From the NCBI GenBank assembly GCA_013397435.1, contig VZRG01000754.1:1-64000 (forward strand): a DNA stretch of 64,000 nucleotides. The letters are read 5' to 3'. Positions 1 through 11,744 of this stretch are shown here, in pieces (the stretch's first letter is position 1; every line of letters starts with the position of its first letter). Made by a program: the position numbers and the translations under genes. Under the pieces are notes generated by a model that saw only the letters and a program-made list of their open reading frames with translations, was not told the origin of the DNA and searched no databases. Origin of the DNA: Erythrocercus mccallii (Eukaryota > Chordata > Aves > Passeriformes > Dicruridae).

Positions 1-2425
1 GCTCCATACAGGACTTGTGCTCCAGATCCTTCATTAACTCCACAGCCCTTCTCTGGACACACTCCAGGACCTCATTGTCCTTCTTGTGGTGAGGGGCCCA
101 GAACTGATCACACAACTCAAGCTATGTCCTCACCAGTGCCAAGTTCAGGGGCACAATCACTGCCTTGGTCCTCTTGGCCACACTATTGCTGATACAGGCC
201 AGGATGTCATTCCTTCTTGGCCACCTGGACATAGCTGGTTCATGTTCAGCCACTGCCGACCAGCACCCCGGGTTCTTTTCCACTGGGTAGCTTTCCAGCC
301 GCTCTGCTCCCAGCCAGTAGCACTGCCTGGGCTCGTGACACAAGGACCCATCACTTCACCTTGTTGAACCTCAAGGAATTGGCCTCTGCCTATCAAGCCA
401 GCCTATTCAGATCTCTCTGCAGAACCTTCCTACCCTCCAGAAGATCAACTCTCCTGCACACTTTAGTGTCACCTATAAACTTACCAAGGGTGCATTCAAT
501 CCCCTCACCCAGATCATTGACAAAGATGTTAAATAGGAGAGGCACCAATACTGAGACCTGGGGAACCCCACTAAGTGACAGGCCACCAACTGGGTCTAAC
601 TCCATTCATCACCACTCTCTAAGTTCAGTATTTGGTTTAACTCAGTGAACAGAGCCCTTGTCCAAGCCATGGGCTGCCAGATTCTCCAGGAGAATGCTCT
701 GGGAGACAGCGTTAAAGGCTTTGCTGAAGTCCAGGTACACAGCATGCACAGTCTTTCCCTCACCCACTGGGTGGGTCCTGGTCATAAAAGGAGATGAGGT
801 TGGTCAAGCAGAACCTTCCTTTCCTAAACCCATACTGGATGGGCCCGATCCCCAGGCTGTCCTCTATGTACTGTGTGATGGCACTCAAGATAATCTATTT
901 CATAACCCTCCCAGGCCTGTACTCCCTGGATCCTCCTTCCAAACCTTCCTGTAGATGGACATCCCACTGTCCAGCCTCCAGTTGTCTGGGGCCTCCCTTA
1001 TTTAACCAGGGCTGATGAGAAATGATGGTGCATGGCTTGGTGAGCTCTTCCTGCACTCCATCAGCACGCTTGGGAGAATCGCACCCAGTCCCATACACTT
1101 GTGATTGTTCAAGTGGCACAGCAGGTCATTAACTACTTCCTCCTGGAGTGCACGGTGTCTATTCTGCTCCCTATCCCTGTCTACCAGGGCTGGCTGCCCT
1201 GAGGATAACTGGTCTTACTGTTGATAACTGAGGCAAAGATGGAATCAAGCAACCCAGCCTTTTCCTCATCCTTGATGACAATTTTTCCCCCACATTCAAT
1301 AAATGATGAAGATTTTCTTTGTGTCTCTTTTACTTTTTAGTGTTTATAAAAACAGTTTTTATTCTCTTTCACAGCACTGGCTAGAATGAGTTTTAGCTGA
1401 GCTTTTGCCTTTCCAATTTTCTCTCTACATGACCTAACGACACCACTGTACTCTTTCTGAGTTACCTGCCCCATCTTCCAAAGATCATAAAATCTCATTT
1501 ATTCCATGAGTTACAGTGAAAGTTTCTTCTTCAGTCAGGCTGGTCTTCTCTGCCAGCTCACCTTTTAGCAAATAGGGAGGGCCTGCTCCTGCACCTGTAA
1601 GATTTCCTTCTTTAAGCATGTCCAGCCTTCCTGAATCTCTGTTTTTAAGGACAGTTTCCTGGGAGACTCTCTGAATCAGTGTCCTGAACAGGCCAAAGTC
1701 TGCCCTCTGGAAGTCTAAGGCAGAGGTTCTGTTGATCCCCTTCCTTACTTCACCAATAATAGGGAAGCTCTATCATTCCATGGTCAGTGTGCCCAAGATG
1801 GTCCCTGACCACCACATCTTCCACAGCCCTTCTATGTTTGTGAACAGCAGGTCTGGTAGGGCATGCCCTGGTAGGCTCCCCTGCCAGCTGTGTCTGGAAG
1901 TTACCTTCCACACACTGCAGGAACCTCCCAGACTGTCTCCTCTCCACTGTGTTGGGTTTGCAGCAGACAATTGGCAAGTTAAAGTCTCCCACAAGAACAA
2001 GGGCTAGCGATCATGAAACATCCACTGACAAAATATTTCACTTCATCCTGGCTGGGTGACAGGCTCCCAGCAGGATCTCTGTCCTGTTGGCCATCCCTCT
2101 GACTGTCACCCACAGGCACTCAGCCTGATCCCCATTGTCCCTGAGCTCTGTACAGCCAAAAACCCTGCCCAGTGTCCAGAGCCAGCCCACCTCCTCGGCT
2201 TTCTCACCTGTCCCTTCTGAAGAGCTTGCAGCCATCCACTGCAGCACTCCGGTCATCCCACCACATTTCCATGGTGATAGCTACATTACGGCTTCCTGCT
2301 GCCAATGGCTTCCATTATTTGTTATCCATGCAGGGTGCATTGGTGCAGAGGCACTTCAGCTGGGCTGTCCATGCCACCCTCAACACTGGCGTGTCACCCC
2401 CAGGCTCATAAGTGTCACTTTTTAG
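1..2425 (-). mobile_element. CR1 non-LTR retrotransposon, 5'-part ORF2 to near 3' end, degenerate
   Basis: Read on the minus strand this is a long CR1 LINE. At about 2040-2256 and 1750-1992 it encodes pieces of the apurinic-like endonuclease (MGDFNLP motif, then a degenerate form of the DH motif near its end). At 393-605 it encodes a reverse-transcriptase piece containing GVPQVSVLVPLLFNIFVNDL. The leftmost 130 bases match the CR1 segment just after the RT domain (complement of GGGCCCAGAACTG). Several frameshifts and stops are present and the catalytic FADD-type box reads FIGD, so it is dead. The 3' end lies left of the window. The right limit, where CR1-like similarity fades near 2425, is approximate. 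Confidence 0.9.
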
Positions 2426-4898
2426 ATCTAAGCTGTAATCTTTTGAGCAGGTTCTGATCACTATTTCCACAAGAAGATCCATAAAAGCAGAATGAGAGAA
2501 TTAAATCTCAGTGAAATGACACAGACAACATTAGCCTCCAAGCTCTGCAACAATCTTAATGGATCATAGACATTCTGTATTTCTATACTCATCCTGCTAG
2601 CTGGACACGTCTATGACTTGGGAATCATTTATTCAATAATCTATTCAACACCTTCAAATTGCAAATCCACAGCCAGCACAGGTACTGCATGGAGCATGCA
2701 CCAAAATTGGCTCAATTTTCAACACCTACATTGTTTTATTCATAGTCACCTAGACCATCAAAACATAGCATCATTCTTTAGTCTCTCACAATTTTGTGTG
2801 AGACCAAACCAAAACAAAAATAATCCATCTTCTGCATTTACTAAGGGGACGTTAATTAGCACACAACAACTCAATAATTTTGATGAAGTCCTTCAAATTA
2901 AGTAAGGCAGTAAATTCAAATGTATCAAATCAATCGAAATTGAGGTAAATTCTGAAGATCAAACCTTCAGAGACAAATACTGTTAATATTACACATACAA
3001 ACAGCCTGAGAGTGCTTTGGGGACTACTGGTGCTGTGGAATACTAGGCAAACACCATATAAAGCCAGCAAATAAAATCAGAATTTAGAAAGTTACCTTAG
3101 TGAATGTAGAGAATTAAGTGAGACTGGTTTTCTACTACTGACTCATGGTTTGTGGCTCTACAGTCTCAGAAGGCGTGTATACCACATGCTAGAAGATATC
3201 CACCCCTAAAACATTTAAGCAAACTTCCCCCCGTGTAGATTCTCTATGTAATAATGCACAAGTTTAGCACCATCTCCCAGAGTTCTTCTGCTCTATTTGT
3301 GTACTTGTCTGTTATCATGAAACTGGCAATAATTTATCAGCCTTTGTCTTAAGTTTGAGCCAATAGGTTCAAAAGCTAGTTGAGGATCAAAACTGATGAG
3401 AAGTAAAATTGTGTACGCCTTGCTTCCATAAGAAACATTGAAAATATAAAACCACAGATAACAGTCCATCAATATGTGCTATGAATGTGATTCACATTCA
3501 AATTATTCAAAAGTTATTAACTGTGTATATGATTATGACTCATGAAGACAGTACAAAAGATTCCTTGATTCTGATCTTGCTGTTCTGTTCAGGAAAATAC
3601 ATTCAAGCATCTGACATTAGTGTTTTATAAGGACATGTTTGAAAACTGAAGCACAGAGAAAGCACATATAACATTTTTTTAAAAATGTCTCACAGAACTA
3701 AACAGGAAAAGCTGCAGAGACTTTTAATCAGAGACTGCTATGCACAACACAGATGGGAAATTTTTCATCTCTGCCTTCTGACAAAAAGAACAGAAAATAT
3801 TTTCATATACCATAACTTACATCCTGAACTCTGCATATGCAATAGTTAAAGGTGCACATGGGCCCTTCATTGTAACAGTTTGATCATAAACCACATATCT
3901 CTGTGGATGGCCTTAGTCACAAGCAAACAGGTTACATAGAGGATTTAAATCTGCTCCTGTCTAGATACACAAAATCATCCTCCACAATAATGTTCATAAT
4001 TCATCTATAGTTCTGACTTATGCGACTAAATCATGCTGTTCACATACAGAGTGCAGAATACCAGTGCTTAATGTTACAGGAGACAGAGAGGGAAGCTCAA
4101 GAATATTCTCTTTGTGTTTTGCCATTTTATCTTGTGTTTCAACAGCAACCTAATCACAGCTGCTGCCCTAATCAGACAGGTCTCTGAGCAGGAGCTTACA
4201 TTCCAGTTGCACAGCTCACTCACACTTCTCCTAAGAAACCTATACCCCCCTAAGGATATGTGGAATACTGTTTGGTCTGTGCTATGGCAATCTTCTTTGA
4301 TAAATGCTTTAATACATGCCTTCAAAATGCTGAGGCTAAAGTGTATGATAAAGCTTCTCAGTAGGTTTTCTTTTTAAAAAATATGTGTATTTGTGGTCTA
4401 ACTGACTTCTGACCTGGTTCAGAAGCTTTGGAGTGATAATTCAAATCATCACTTGATAATCTTAATTCCAGAAACTAACTTCTTTGACTATAAAAATATA
4501 TAATAATTAATAAAAAGGTCATTCTAGAGCACTGGAGAAAAAAAAAATACATTGGTTCTACACTCTGTATTTGCAAAAGTTACAGTGGGAAAGCATAACT
4601 GACACAATCATAGAAAGCAGGCCTCAAAGAAACCACTGATCAGAGACAGAATCAGCTTGACCTAAAACACTACTGCAGAAAGCATTTTTCCCCAAATGTT
4701 CTAAGACATTTAAATTATGTACTGGTAGAAAATTTTTCCTAAGGTGTAGCACAAAACTGCCTTGACAAAGTTCAAGCATTTTTGTTCTCTGGACACTGTA
4801 CAGAACAGTTTATTTCCTTTGTTGCAATGTGACTGACACAGCCTTTCTGAGTAATAGTATCCTGAAGACAGTGATGAAGAGCCCTGTTTCATGCAGTA
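2426..4898. other. intergenic, no feature recognised
   Basis: AT-rich, unremarkable intergenic DNA. The open frames are all under 100 codons, lack splice context and look like chance. No repeat family was recognised. Confidence 0.5.
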
Positions 4899-4985
4899 CC
4901 ACACAGTGGCTGGACCTCTGGAGGTCATGTGGTCTGACATCCTTGCTCAGGCAGGGTCACTGACAGCCCAGAATCATGTTCAGAT

Positions 4986-5568
4986 TGTGGCGGCGGATTG
5001 TGATCCTTGTTAATTGATTATATTTGGTTCGGTAATCCCTATATGTCTGTACCCCAGTTGGTTGGTTCCACCCATGTCCCCCTGGTCATCCCTGAGTTGG
5101 TGCACCCCCTTTGTCCATCTTCCCTAAACTCTACCCCCAGACCCTGTCAGTCCACCATCGCCCCTCCTTCCTTTCCAGAAGGTTCCAGGGAAGGCGTAGT
5201 GTGGTTGGCGGGGGGGCTGGGACACACCCCCTCTCCCTCCCTAGGTTGGCCCCTCTGTTGATGGATGTTACCTAAACCCTTCCCATGTCCTTTCCCATTG
5301 TTTCCTCTTGGTACCCACCCCCGAGATCCTCCCCTGTTTATAAACTGTTGCACTGTTCAGAAAAGGGCTCTCTCCATGGGCTGGACAAGGAATAAAAATC
5401 CTTGTTACCACCAGTGAGACTCTGCTGTTCTCCTTTCATCTAAGCTTGAGTTTCCTACTGTTCGGGGCAGGAAGAATCCATTGGGCAGGTGTGAATTCTG
5501 CTCCAGCCTGCAGCTACTGTGGCCCCTGGGTTCAGAGCTGGTTGGGGTAGATATCCCAAGTGGCTACA
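4986..5568 (+). mobile_element. solo LTR of an endogenous retrovirus, inserted in CR1
   Basis: The segment begins TGTGG and ends ACA. It carries a TATAAA box at 5339-5344 and an AATAAA signal at 5391-5396, with a pyrimidine-rich U3. The flanks CAGAT (4981-4985) and CAGTT (5569-5573) look like a mutated target duplication. CR1 sequence continues on both sides. It resembles the next LTR after the poly(A) signal (shared TTACCACC...TGAGA stretch), so the two probably belong to related families. No internal retroviral genes are present. The exact ends are less certain than for the neighbouring LTR. Confidence 0.65.
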
Positions 5569-5760
5569 CAGTTGGCTTTGGAAGGTCTCCAAAGTTGGAG
5601 ACTCCAGCAGCTCTCTGCCAGTGCCCCATCTGCTTCACAGTAAAAAAGGCTTCCTGATGTTCATAAGGAGCATCCCATGTTTGTCTGCCCCCTCTGCCTC
5701 TGGTCCTGTCACTGGGCATCACTGCAATGAGTCTGGTTCTGGTCTTCTTTGTATCCTCCC

Positions 5761-6382
5761 TGTGGTCAGTTTTGTTGTGTTCTATCAGTTTTATGTATGT
5801 TAAATTGAGTTTTATGTACCCCATGTTTACCCCTATGTTCTGTCCCCTCACAATCTCCCGCCAAAAGTTGTTTACTCCCTTCCCTCACGTTTTTCCCCCC
5901 AAATTCCCCATGCCTTTTCCCGTCAAATTGAATTGTTTACCCCAATCCCTTCCTGTCAGCCATCGGGCCCCGCTCTCCCATTGGGCAGAGCAATCCTGAG
6001 GGAGAGGGCCAGGTGATTGGCCGGAGACCCGGCAACCCCACTCCCCTCTATCCCAGTTGGACACCTACCTGATTGACCCATGCCCTGTCCGTCCCATGCC
6101 TCTGCCCCATTGGTCCCTCATGCTCTCCGCCCCTGAGTCCCATGTCCTATTTAAGCTGATGCAAACCTTTGTTCCATGCTCTCTCGCACACGGGTTCCAG
6201 AAATAAACCTCCTCGGTTTACCACCCTTGAGAGTCCCTCTCTTTATTCCTTGCCGTTAGTAGTCGTGGTTGCAGTTGGGAACACGGTGTGCCTGTGAGAA
6301 GACCCCACGGGCAGAGCAGGTCTGCCAGCTCTGTGGCTGCCCCCTGACGGAGCTGCCGGGTGACCAGCAAAGAGCCGCCACA
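5761..6382 (+). mobile_element. solo LTR, endogenous retrovirus with 6-bp target duplication
   Basis: The LTR begins TGTGGTCAG and ends GCCGCCACA. It is flanked by perfect 6-bp copies of CCTCCC at 5755-5760 and 6383-6388, and the CR1 sequence on either side joins seamlessly when it is removed. It contains a TATTTAA box at 6148-6154 and AATAAA at 6202-6207. A 6-bp duplication is typical of alpha/beta-type (ERVK-like) avian elements. It is a solo LTR with no gag, pol or env sequence alongside. Confidence 0.8.
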
Positions 6383-7170
6383 CCTCCCTTCAGGTTTTCA
6401 CACGGAGGTTTTCATCTTTGTAGCTCTTCATTGAACTCTCCTAGTAGCTCCATCTTTCACACTCAAGAGCCCAAAGCTGGGCTCCAGCAGAGGCCCCGCT
6501 TGTGCTGTATGGAGGGGCAGGATCACCTCCCTCAGCTTGCTGGTAACTCTCAACCTACTGCAGCGCAGGGCACTGCTAGCCATCCTTAGTGCAAGAACAT
6601 GGTGGTGGGTACATTCAGCTCAGTGTTCATCAGCATTCACAAGCCCTTTTCTGAAAAACACATCTCCAGCTGAAGAGTTCCCACCATGTACAGCTGCCTG
6701 TGGTTGTCCCTTCACATGTGCAAGACTTTGCTCTTCACCTTGTTCCACTTTTTCCCCTCAACTTCATGAAGGTCCTCTCAGCCCATTCCTGCAGTTCCTT
6801 GACCTGTGAGCACAACCCTGTGCTTTCTCAGTCACTCCTCCCAGCTAGGTTCCACCTGCAAACTTGCCAGGAGTACACTCTGCCCCACTCTGCAGGTCAT
6901 TAATGAAGATGCTAAAAAGGCTCAGGCCTAGTTTTGAGCCCTGGGACACACCTCTACTTACTGGTCTCCAACTAGACTTGTGTCATGTTTCACCATCCTC
7001 TGGGCCTGGCCATTCACCTGAGGTCATTGTCTGCACACCCAGTCCATACATCAATTGCTTCTCTTCGAAGGTATTACACACGGCCAAAAGTCTTGCTGAA
7101 GTCTACGAAAACAATGACTGCTCTCTCCCCTCTCTCTCTTTAACAGGCTAGTCAAGAGCATGACGTTCCC

Positions 7171-7984
7171 TTTTACATCTAAATGAACTCAAAGGAGAAA
7201 GACTTACACATAGGCTTACATAAAGATCAATTTTCTCTCATGTTCAGTATGTATGAGATAAGCAGAAAGCTTATAAAAGAAGACATGAAGAGGAAATGTC
7301 TTTCATCCAGTAGAACCCATCATGGTGGTTTAATCTTTTTTCCCCATTATTACACGACATTCCTAACAGAAATCATTGGGTATGTTCTGCCTCAAGTATT
7401 TAAAAATAACAGTTGTGCTGCCTGAAATTAAGCTAAAAAACTCCAAATCTCTCTATTTCAAATAATCCGACCAAAACTTTAGAAAACTTGCAGGTTGTTT
7501 GTACTTTTACAATTATACTGGAATATATATTCCTTTGTTACACGAATTTCACACATTTAGCTACACCAGTTCAAAACCACTTCATTTTGCCCTGTAAATG
7601 ACCTGTGCTCAACAAGCTCTAATATGGAGTCAAATTAAGAGAAAAATATTACTGCTAGATTATGATAAACACTCCTTTTAATGGTTGCATCGTGTGAGAC
7701 TGGCTTAAACTTTAAGACAAGCTGCAGTGCCAGTAGAAACAATGTAGCTAAAAAAATCACCTATTACCCACGCATGTGTATCAGCAGTCATGCATCACAT
7801 GGCTTTGTTTTTTTCCTTCATCAGAACTGTTTTCAGAGAGATGCATTACATAACCACGGGCAGTACCCACGTTTCTGGCAGCACCAAGGAAGCACAAACC
7901 TCTTGAAAGCCTTATCTCCTTTTTTCTGCAGAGGCCCAGCAAGGAGAGGAGAGAGGAGCACACCACAGGCAGGGGACATTGAGC
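7171..7984. other. intergenic, no feature recognised
   Basis: Mixed AT-rich sequence between two CR1 pieces. The short open frames here have no splice or homology support. Confidence 0.4.
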
Positions 7985-8219
7985 ATGAGGGGAAAATATA
8001 GGGTTGACATTAAGAAACTCTTCACTGCAGGGGCGCGAAGCAGTGAACAGGCTGCCCAGGAGGCTGTGGATACCGCATCCCGGGGCGTGTTCACGGCCAA
8101 CAACGGATGAGGGCTGAGCAGCCTGATCTGGCCAAAGGTGTCCCTATCCACGGTGGGGAGTTGGAACTACATAACCTTTCAGGCCCCTTCCAACCACTCT
8201 GTGGTTTCATGATTCTATG
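7985..8219 (+). mobile_element. CR1 retrotransposon, 3' end fragment
   Basis: Forward-strand CR1 3' UTR: GTGAACAGGCTGCCCAGGAG near 8043, then the CCTTCCAACCACTCTGTGG region, ending in ATGATTCTATGA, the characteristic CR1 octamer tail. It is 5'-truncated. It lies about 1 kb upstream of the CKS2 start codon, just outside the CpG island. Confidence 0.8.
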
Positions 8220-8629
8220 AAGGCAACCGTGAGATCGCTGTTTCTGGCCACGTTCCCACCGCGCTTATCTCACCCCACAGGGCAGAAATAGCATGCTTAT
8301 CTGGGAAGCTGCAGCGCCTCTTAGCAAACCCTGGCGGCCTGCTATGCACGTATTACTAGGGAAGCATTTGATGGCTTGTTTCGCTGGGTAAGGATGTTTG
8401 CAAACTGAAATTCTGTCCACAGTTCCTACCCTGCCCTGGGCACACCTGTACCCCGCCTTTTAGCCGTTTTCACCCTGAGCAAGTATGACCAACGGTGCAG
8501 CCATTCCTGATAGCTGCACCCTAGGACACCACGGGCTAACAAGCAGCTACCGGCAGGCAGCGAACAGCACTATTTTAAACTGAACACGATGCTTAGTTAA
8601 AAGGACGAAGGCATCACTCTCTCTCTGCC
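8220..8629. other. CKS2 upstream region, no specific element seen
   Basis: Unique-looking sequence between the CR1 tail and the CpG island. GC content rises toward the right. No TATA box or gene recognised. Confidence 0.4.
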
Positions 8630-9191
8630 CTGAAAGAAGCACGCCCTCTGGACACCAGGGACAGAGCCGAGCCGAGCCGAGCTGGGTCCCGCCAAGTCGG
8701 GCAAGGAAACGCCGGGCCGGGCTGGACCGAGTCAAATAGCGCAATGCGCCGACGGTGAGCCCCGGGCCGAGCTGCGCATGTGCAAGCCGGGCGCGGCCGC
8801 GCCCGCCGTACGCTGTAAGGGTTCGCGCCCGCCCCGGCCGCCGCTGACCAATCAAACGAGCCCGCGTCTCTTCCCTCACCTCCCCGCTTCGTGCCAGCGC
8901 CGCCGCTCTGCCCGACCGCCACCGCCCGTTACGTAACGCTACCCCGCCCGCCGCGGCTCCTGGTGATTGGTTGGAAGCCGTGAGCGCGCGAATTACGCGA
9001 CAGCGGGCTCGGGTAGGGCGCGGCGGCGTGGCACACGATTGGCCGGCCTCGGCGGGAGCCAATGGGAGCCGAGCCGCTGGATTCAAACGTTGCGGGGCGC
9101 GGAAGGGGGCAGTTAGTGCGCGAGGCGTCCGTGAGGGGGGAACCAGAGGCTGCTGCCCGTGCCGCTGTTCCAGCCTGTACTGCCGCCCGCC
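8630..9191 (+). promoter_or_regulatory. CKS2: CKS2 CpG-island promoter with CCAAT boxes and CHR-like site
   Basis: GC- and CpG-rich sequence runs up to the CKS2 start codon. CCAAT boxes are visible at 8848-8852 (forward), 8966-8970 (as ATTGG), 9038-9042 (as ATTGG) and 9059-9063 (forward). TTCAAA at 9082-9087 is the reverse complement of the cell-cycle homology region TTTGAA. NF-Y binding to CCAAT boxes together with a CHR is the usual arrangement of G2/M genes repressed by the DREAM complex, and CKS2 is such a gene in mammals. No TATA box is seen. The transcription start is inferred to lie around 9100-9180 but is not shown by the sequence. Confidence 0.7.
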
Positions 9192-9250
9192 ATGGCCCAC
9201 AAGCAGATCTACTATTCCGATAAGTACTTTGATGAGCAGTACGAATACCG
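9192..9250 (+). CDS. CKS2: CKS2 coding exon 1
   Basis: Encodes residues 1-19 and two bases of Arg20. Donor CG|GTAAGA. The ATG is the first in the transcript-side CpG island and has GCCGCCCGCC upstream. Confidence 0.96.
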
Positions 9251-11370
9251 GTAAGAAGCTGTAGGAGAGTGCGGGATAGCCAATTGGAGAGATTAGGAAG
9301 AGCCGTTCCGTAGGAGGGCGGCTCGGCCAGGCGCCCTGGCCGAGGTGTGCGGGCTGCTCTCAGGGAATGAGGAGGCTCCGCCAGGAAAATGGGGCCAGAG
9401 AGGGCGCAAGGCCAGCGGGGATGGGCTGTGCCGAGCCGCCCCATGTGGGGTTTCCTTTGGACTGGTGGGACGAAGGGGATGAGTGGCCGAACGCTGTTAT
9501 CGTTTAGCCCAGACTGTTCGGCGAGCGGCCAGCACAAACCCTGGCCACAGGGTGATGGCGGAGGGTCGGTATCCGCTGCGCTAAGTCCGGGGAGGGGGTG
9601 GTGGTAGAGCCTGGGTTGGGGCAGCATCGGCCCCTGCCGACGGGGCACTGTTGAAGTTTAACTCTTCTAGGCTCGCTTGAAAGCGGTATTATAAATAGAA
9701 GTGCAAAGTTGTTATCTTTCAAGCGGCTGATACAAAAGCCTGTTGCCAGGAGCGCATGCTTTTCTGAGTGTACCGTCATTGGAGTCTGAAGGGGTCTAAA
9801 TCTCTTCTAGAAGACAGTTTGGCTCCCAGTATGCAGTTGCTTTACAGATGTAATGTTTAATAGTAGTAAGTGATTTTAAACTGGATTCTGGGACGGGTTT
9901 CATCATGAAATACATACCAAGAATCAGTATTCTTGTTTTCCTTATAGGAAAAGTGAGTGTTCATAACCTGCTTACTGTCTTGCAGTGCAGATCTGTTCCA
10001 GTTTTCTAGTGTGCAGTATTTTGTGTGTGTATGTTTAATAATTAAACCTCTACAGACATGTGATGCTGCCACGAGAACTTTCAAAACAAGTGCCAAAATC
10101 TCATCTGATGTCTGAAGAAGAGTGGAGACGACTTGGTATTCAGCAGAGTCTTGGCTGGGTTCACTATATGATCCATGAGCCAGGTGAGCACATCTGAACA
10201 GAATTAGAAAAATAAAAAAGTTGAATATCAACTGCCTGGTGCTCAGCTGAAGTATGTGATGTGTGACTCTTACTGTGGAATCCATTTGAAATTCACTACT
10301 GAATGTTATCTCTTGCTACTTTAGTCCTTTGCCAACAAAGGCGATGTAATCTTTATTTTCAACCTTCACATCCTGCTTCTAGACTTTCAAAATGTGAGTC
10401 TCTTCTTAGATGTGTATGGTTTATCTGTAGACAAAGAATACCAGACTGAAAGGGTTCCTGCCTCTGCCTATAGAAACAGGCTTTTTGTGAGTTCTTAAAT
10501 AATGTGAGTATGCAATGACTGAACCAAAGTTAATGTAGCAACATATCTTTAAATCATAAATCTGACACACGTACTTTTTTGTACAACAAATTAATAGATG
10601 CTCATGTAAACAAGGATCCTGTATTCATCCTCTGAAAATTCTAGAGGATAGTTTCAACTCTTAGCCGTAGAGCCTCCTGAAAAATCACTATTTCAGTTCA
10701 TGAGATGTGAAGCCCTAAAACTCCTACTAACTAAGATGTTGATATTGTGGGAGCATCCCTTCCAGGTAACTTACCATTGACAAGCCTGACTAAAAACTAA
10801 GAGGTGATTGATGAATTGCAGCAGCATGAAGTTCCAAGTTTCTGAAGAACCAGGTGAAAAAAGTAGCATACCCTTCCAGTGTTTCCCTTATATTTTAGAC
10901 TTTCCTGGAAGCATTTAGAATTAAGAAGATTGATAATAATGTAAGCTGGCTGTATAAACCAAAGTGGATTTTGTTGGTGTTTGATATGTGCCTAACAGAC
11001 AGTATCAGCAGTTTTAGTCTAATTTACAGTAACAGTGTTTATCAAATAGCCTAATGTAAAGAAACATTATAAAATACTCTATATTTTCCCAATCTTTCCC
11101 TCCCATAAGGATCTTAAGTTTGACACTCCCAGCATTGGGTATAAGAATAAAAACTTGACTGTTTTAAGAGCACTATAAACTTGTTCTGTTAATATTACTT
11201 GTGGGACCGTACTTAGGCTTCCTAATTATTTGAAACTAAACTATTGTTCAACATTAAAGAAATCCCTTTAATCAAGATTTGGACAAACTGACACTTTGTT
11301 CAATTTTCTTTCTGCAGAACCACATATTCTGCTCTTCAGAAGACCTCTTCCAAAGGATGAGCAGAAATAA
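9192..11370 (+). CDS. CKS2: CKS2, cyclin-dependent kinase regulatory subunit 2 (3 exons)
   Basis: Joining 9192-9250, 10056-10183 and 11318-11370 gives 240 nt, 79 codons plus stop, the normal length for vertebrate CKS2. The protein starts MAHKQIYYSDKYFDE and ends RRPLPKDEQK. It is a small CDK-binding adaptor that docks phosphorylated substrates onto cyclin-CDK complexes in nucleus and cytoplasm. The phosphate-binding residues Lys11, Arg20, Ser51, Trp54 and Arg71 are all present, as is the HEPEPH beta-hinge (residues 60-65) used for strand exchange. Splice sites are canonical (GTAAGA, GTGAGC donors; TACAG and TGCAG acceptors). Phe-Asp-Glu-Gln at residues 13-16 and Arg26-Glu-Leu-Ser favour CKS2 over CKS1B. 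The start sits in a Kozak context (GCCATGG). SECISBP2 follows on the same strand. Confidence 0.97.
10056..10183 (+). CDS. CKS2: CKS2 coding exon 2
   Basis: Acceptor CTCTACAG, donor CCAG|GTGAGC. Encodes residues 20-62 and one base of Glu63, including the Trp54 and GWVHYMIHEP segment. Confidence 0.96.
11318..11370 (+). CDS. CKS2: CKS2 coding exon 3 with stop
   Basis: Acceptor TTTCTGCAG. Encodes residues 63-79 (PHILLFRRPLPKDEQK) and TAA at 11368-11370. Confidence 0.96.
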
Positions 11371-11720
11371 GCCATCATCTCTTGAATCTTCTGGAACTAT
11401 GTATATGAGTGTATATATGTTGGTAGTATTCAGTGAATACTTTAAATTTACAAAACATACATCCAAACCTGTGCATGAGCTGTATTATTCACAGCAACAA
11501 AGCTCAGTCAAATGCAATTTCAAGCAGGCTGCTATGATGTTCAAAGAATGATGACTTTATCTTTTACTGTAAGTGCCTCTCTGACTTAAATTGTGTTGAT
11601 GTTTGTATTGCATGTTCTGATTAGCTCATCACTTTTTAGTGTTCTGTAACTTTTGCACTCATATTTTCTGCTGTAGTATGTTCAGATCCAATGTCAACTG
11701 TTTAGTAGTAAGAAGGCTTA

Positions 11721-11726
11721 AATAAA
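11721..11726 (+). terminator. CKS2: CKS2 poly(A) signal AATAAA
   Basis: Canonical AATAAA 350 bases after the stop, followed by a T/GT-rich stretch (TGTCTGGAGTTGTAATTT). Gives a short 3' UTR of about 370 bases. Confidence 0.75.
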
Positions 11727-11744
11727 CTTAAATGTTCTATGAAA

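Larger units (their letters stand above)
4899..7170 (-). mobile_element. CR1 retrotransposon, 3' part, split by two LTR insertions
   Basis: One reverse-strand CR1 appears in three pieces: 4899-4985 (3' UTR, beginning with the complement of the typical GGACCTCTGGAGGTCAT end), 5569-5760, and 6383-7170 (3' UTR into RT-region sequence, with the CTTGCTGAAGTC segment near 7095). The pieces are collinear with the usual CR1 order once the two inserted LTRs are removed. It is old and degenerate, with no intact frame. The outer limits are approximate. Confidence 0.8.

Noticed and set aside
393..605. Reverse-transcriptase-like frame considered as a host gene
   Set aside because: Matches CR1 ORF2 and is broken by frameshifts; it is repeat, not a gene.
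8547..9648. Two long antisense open frames (217 and 239 codons) over the CKS2 promoter
   Set aside because: They lie in a CpG island, where stop codons are rare, and their composition is Arg/Pro/Ala-rich low complexity. No domain is seen, and they run antisense to a clear CKS2 promoter and first exon.
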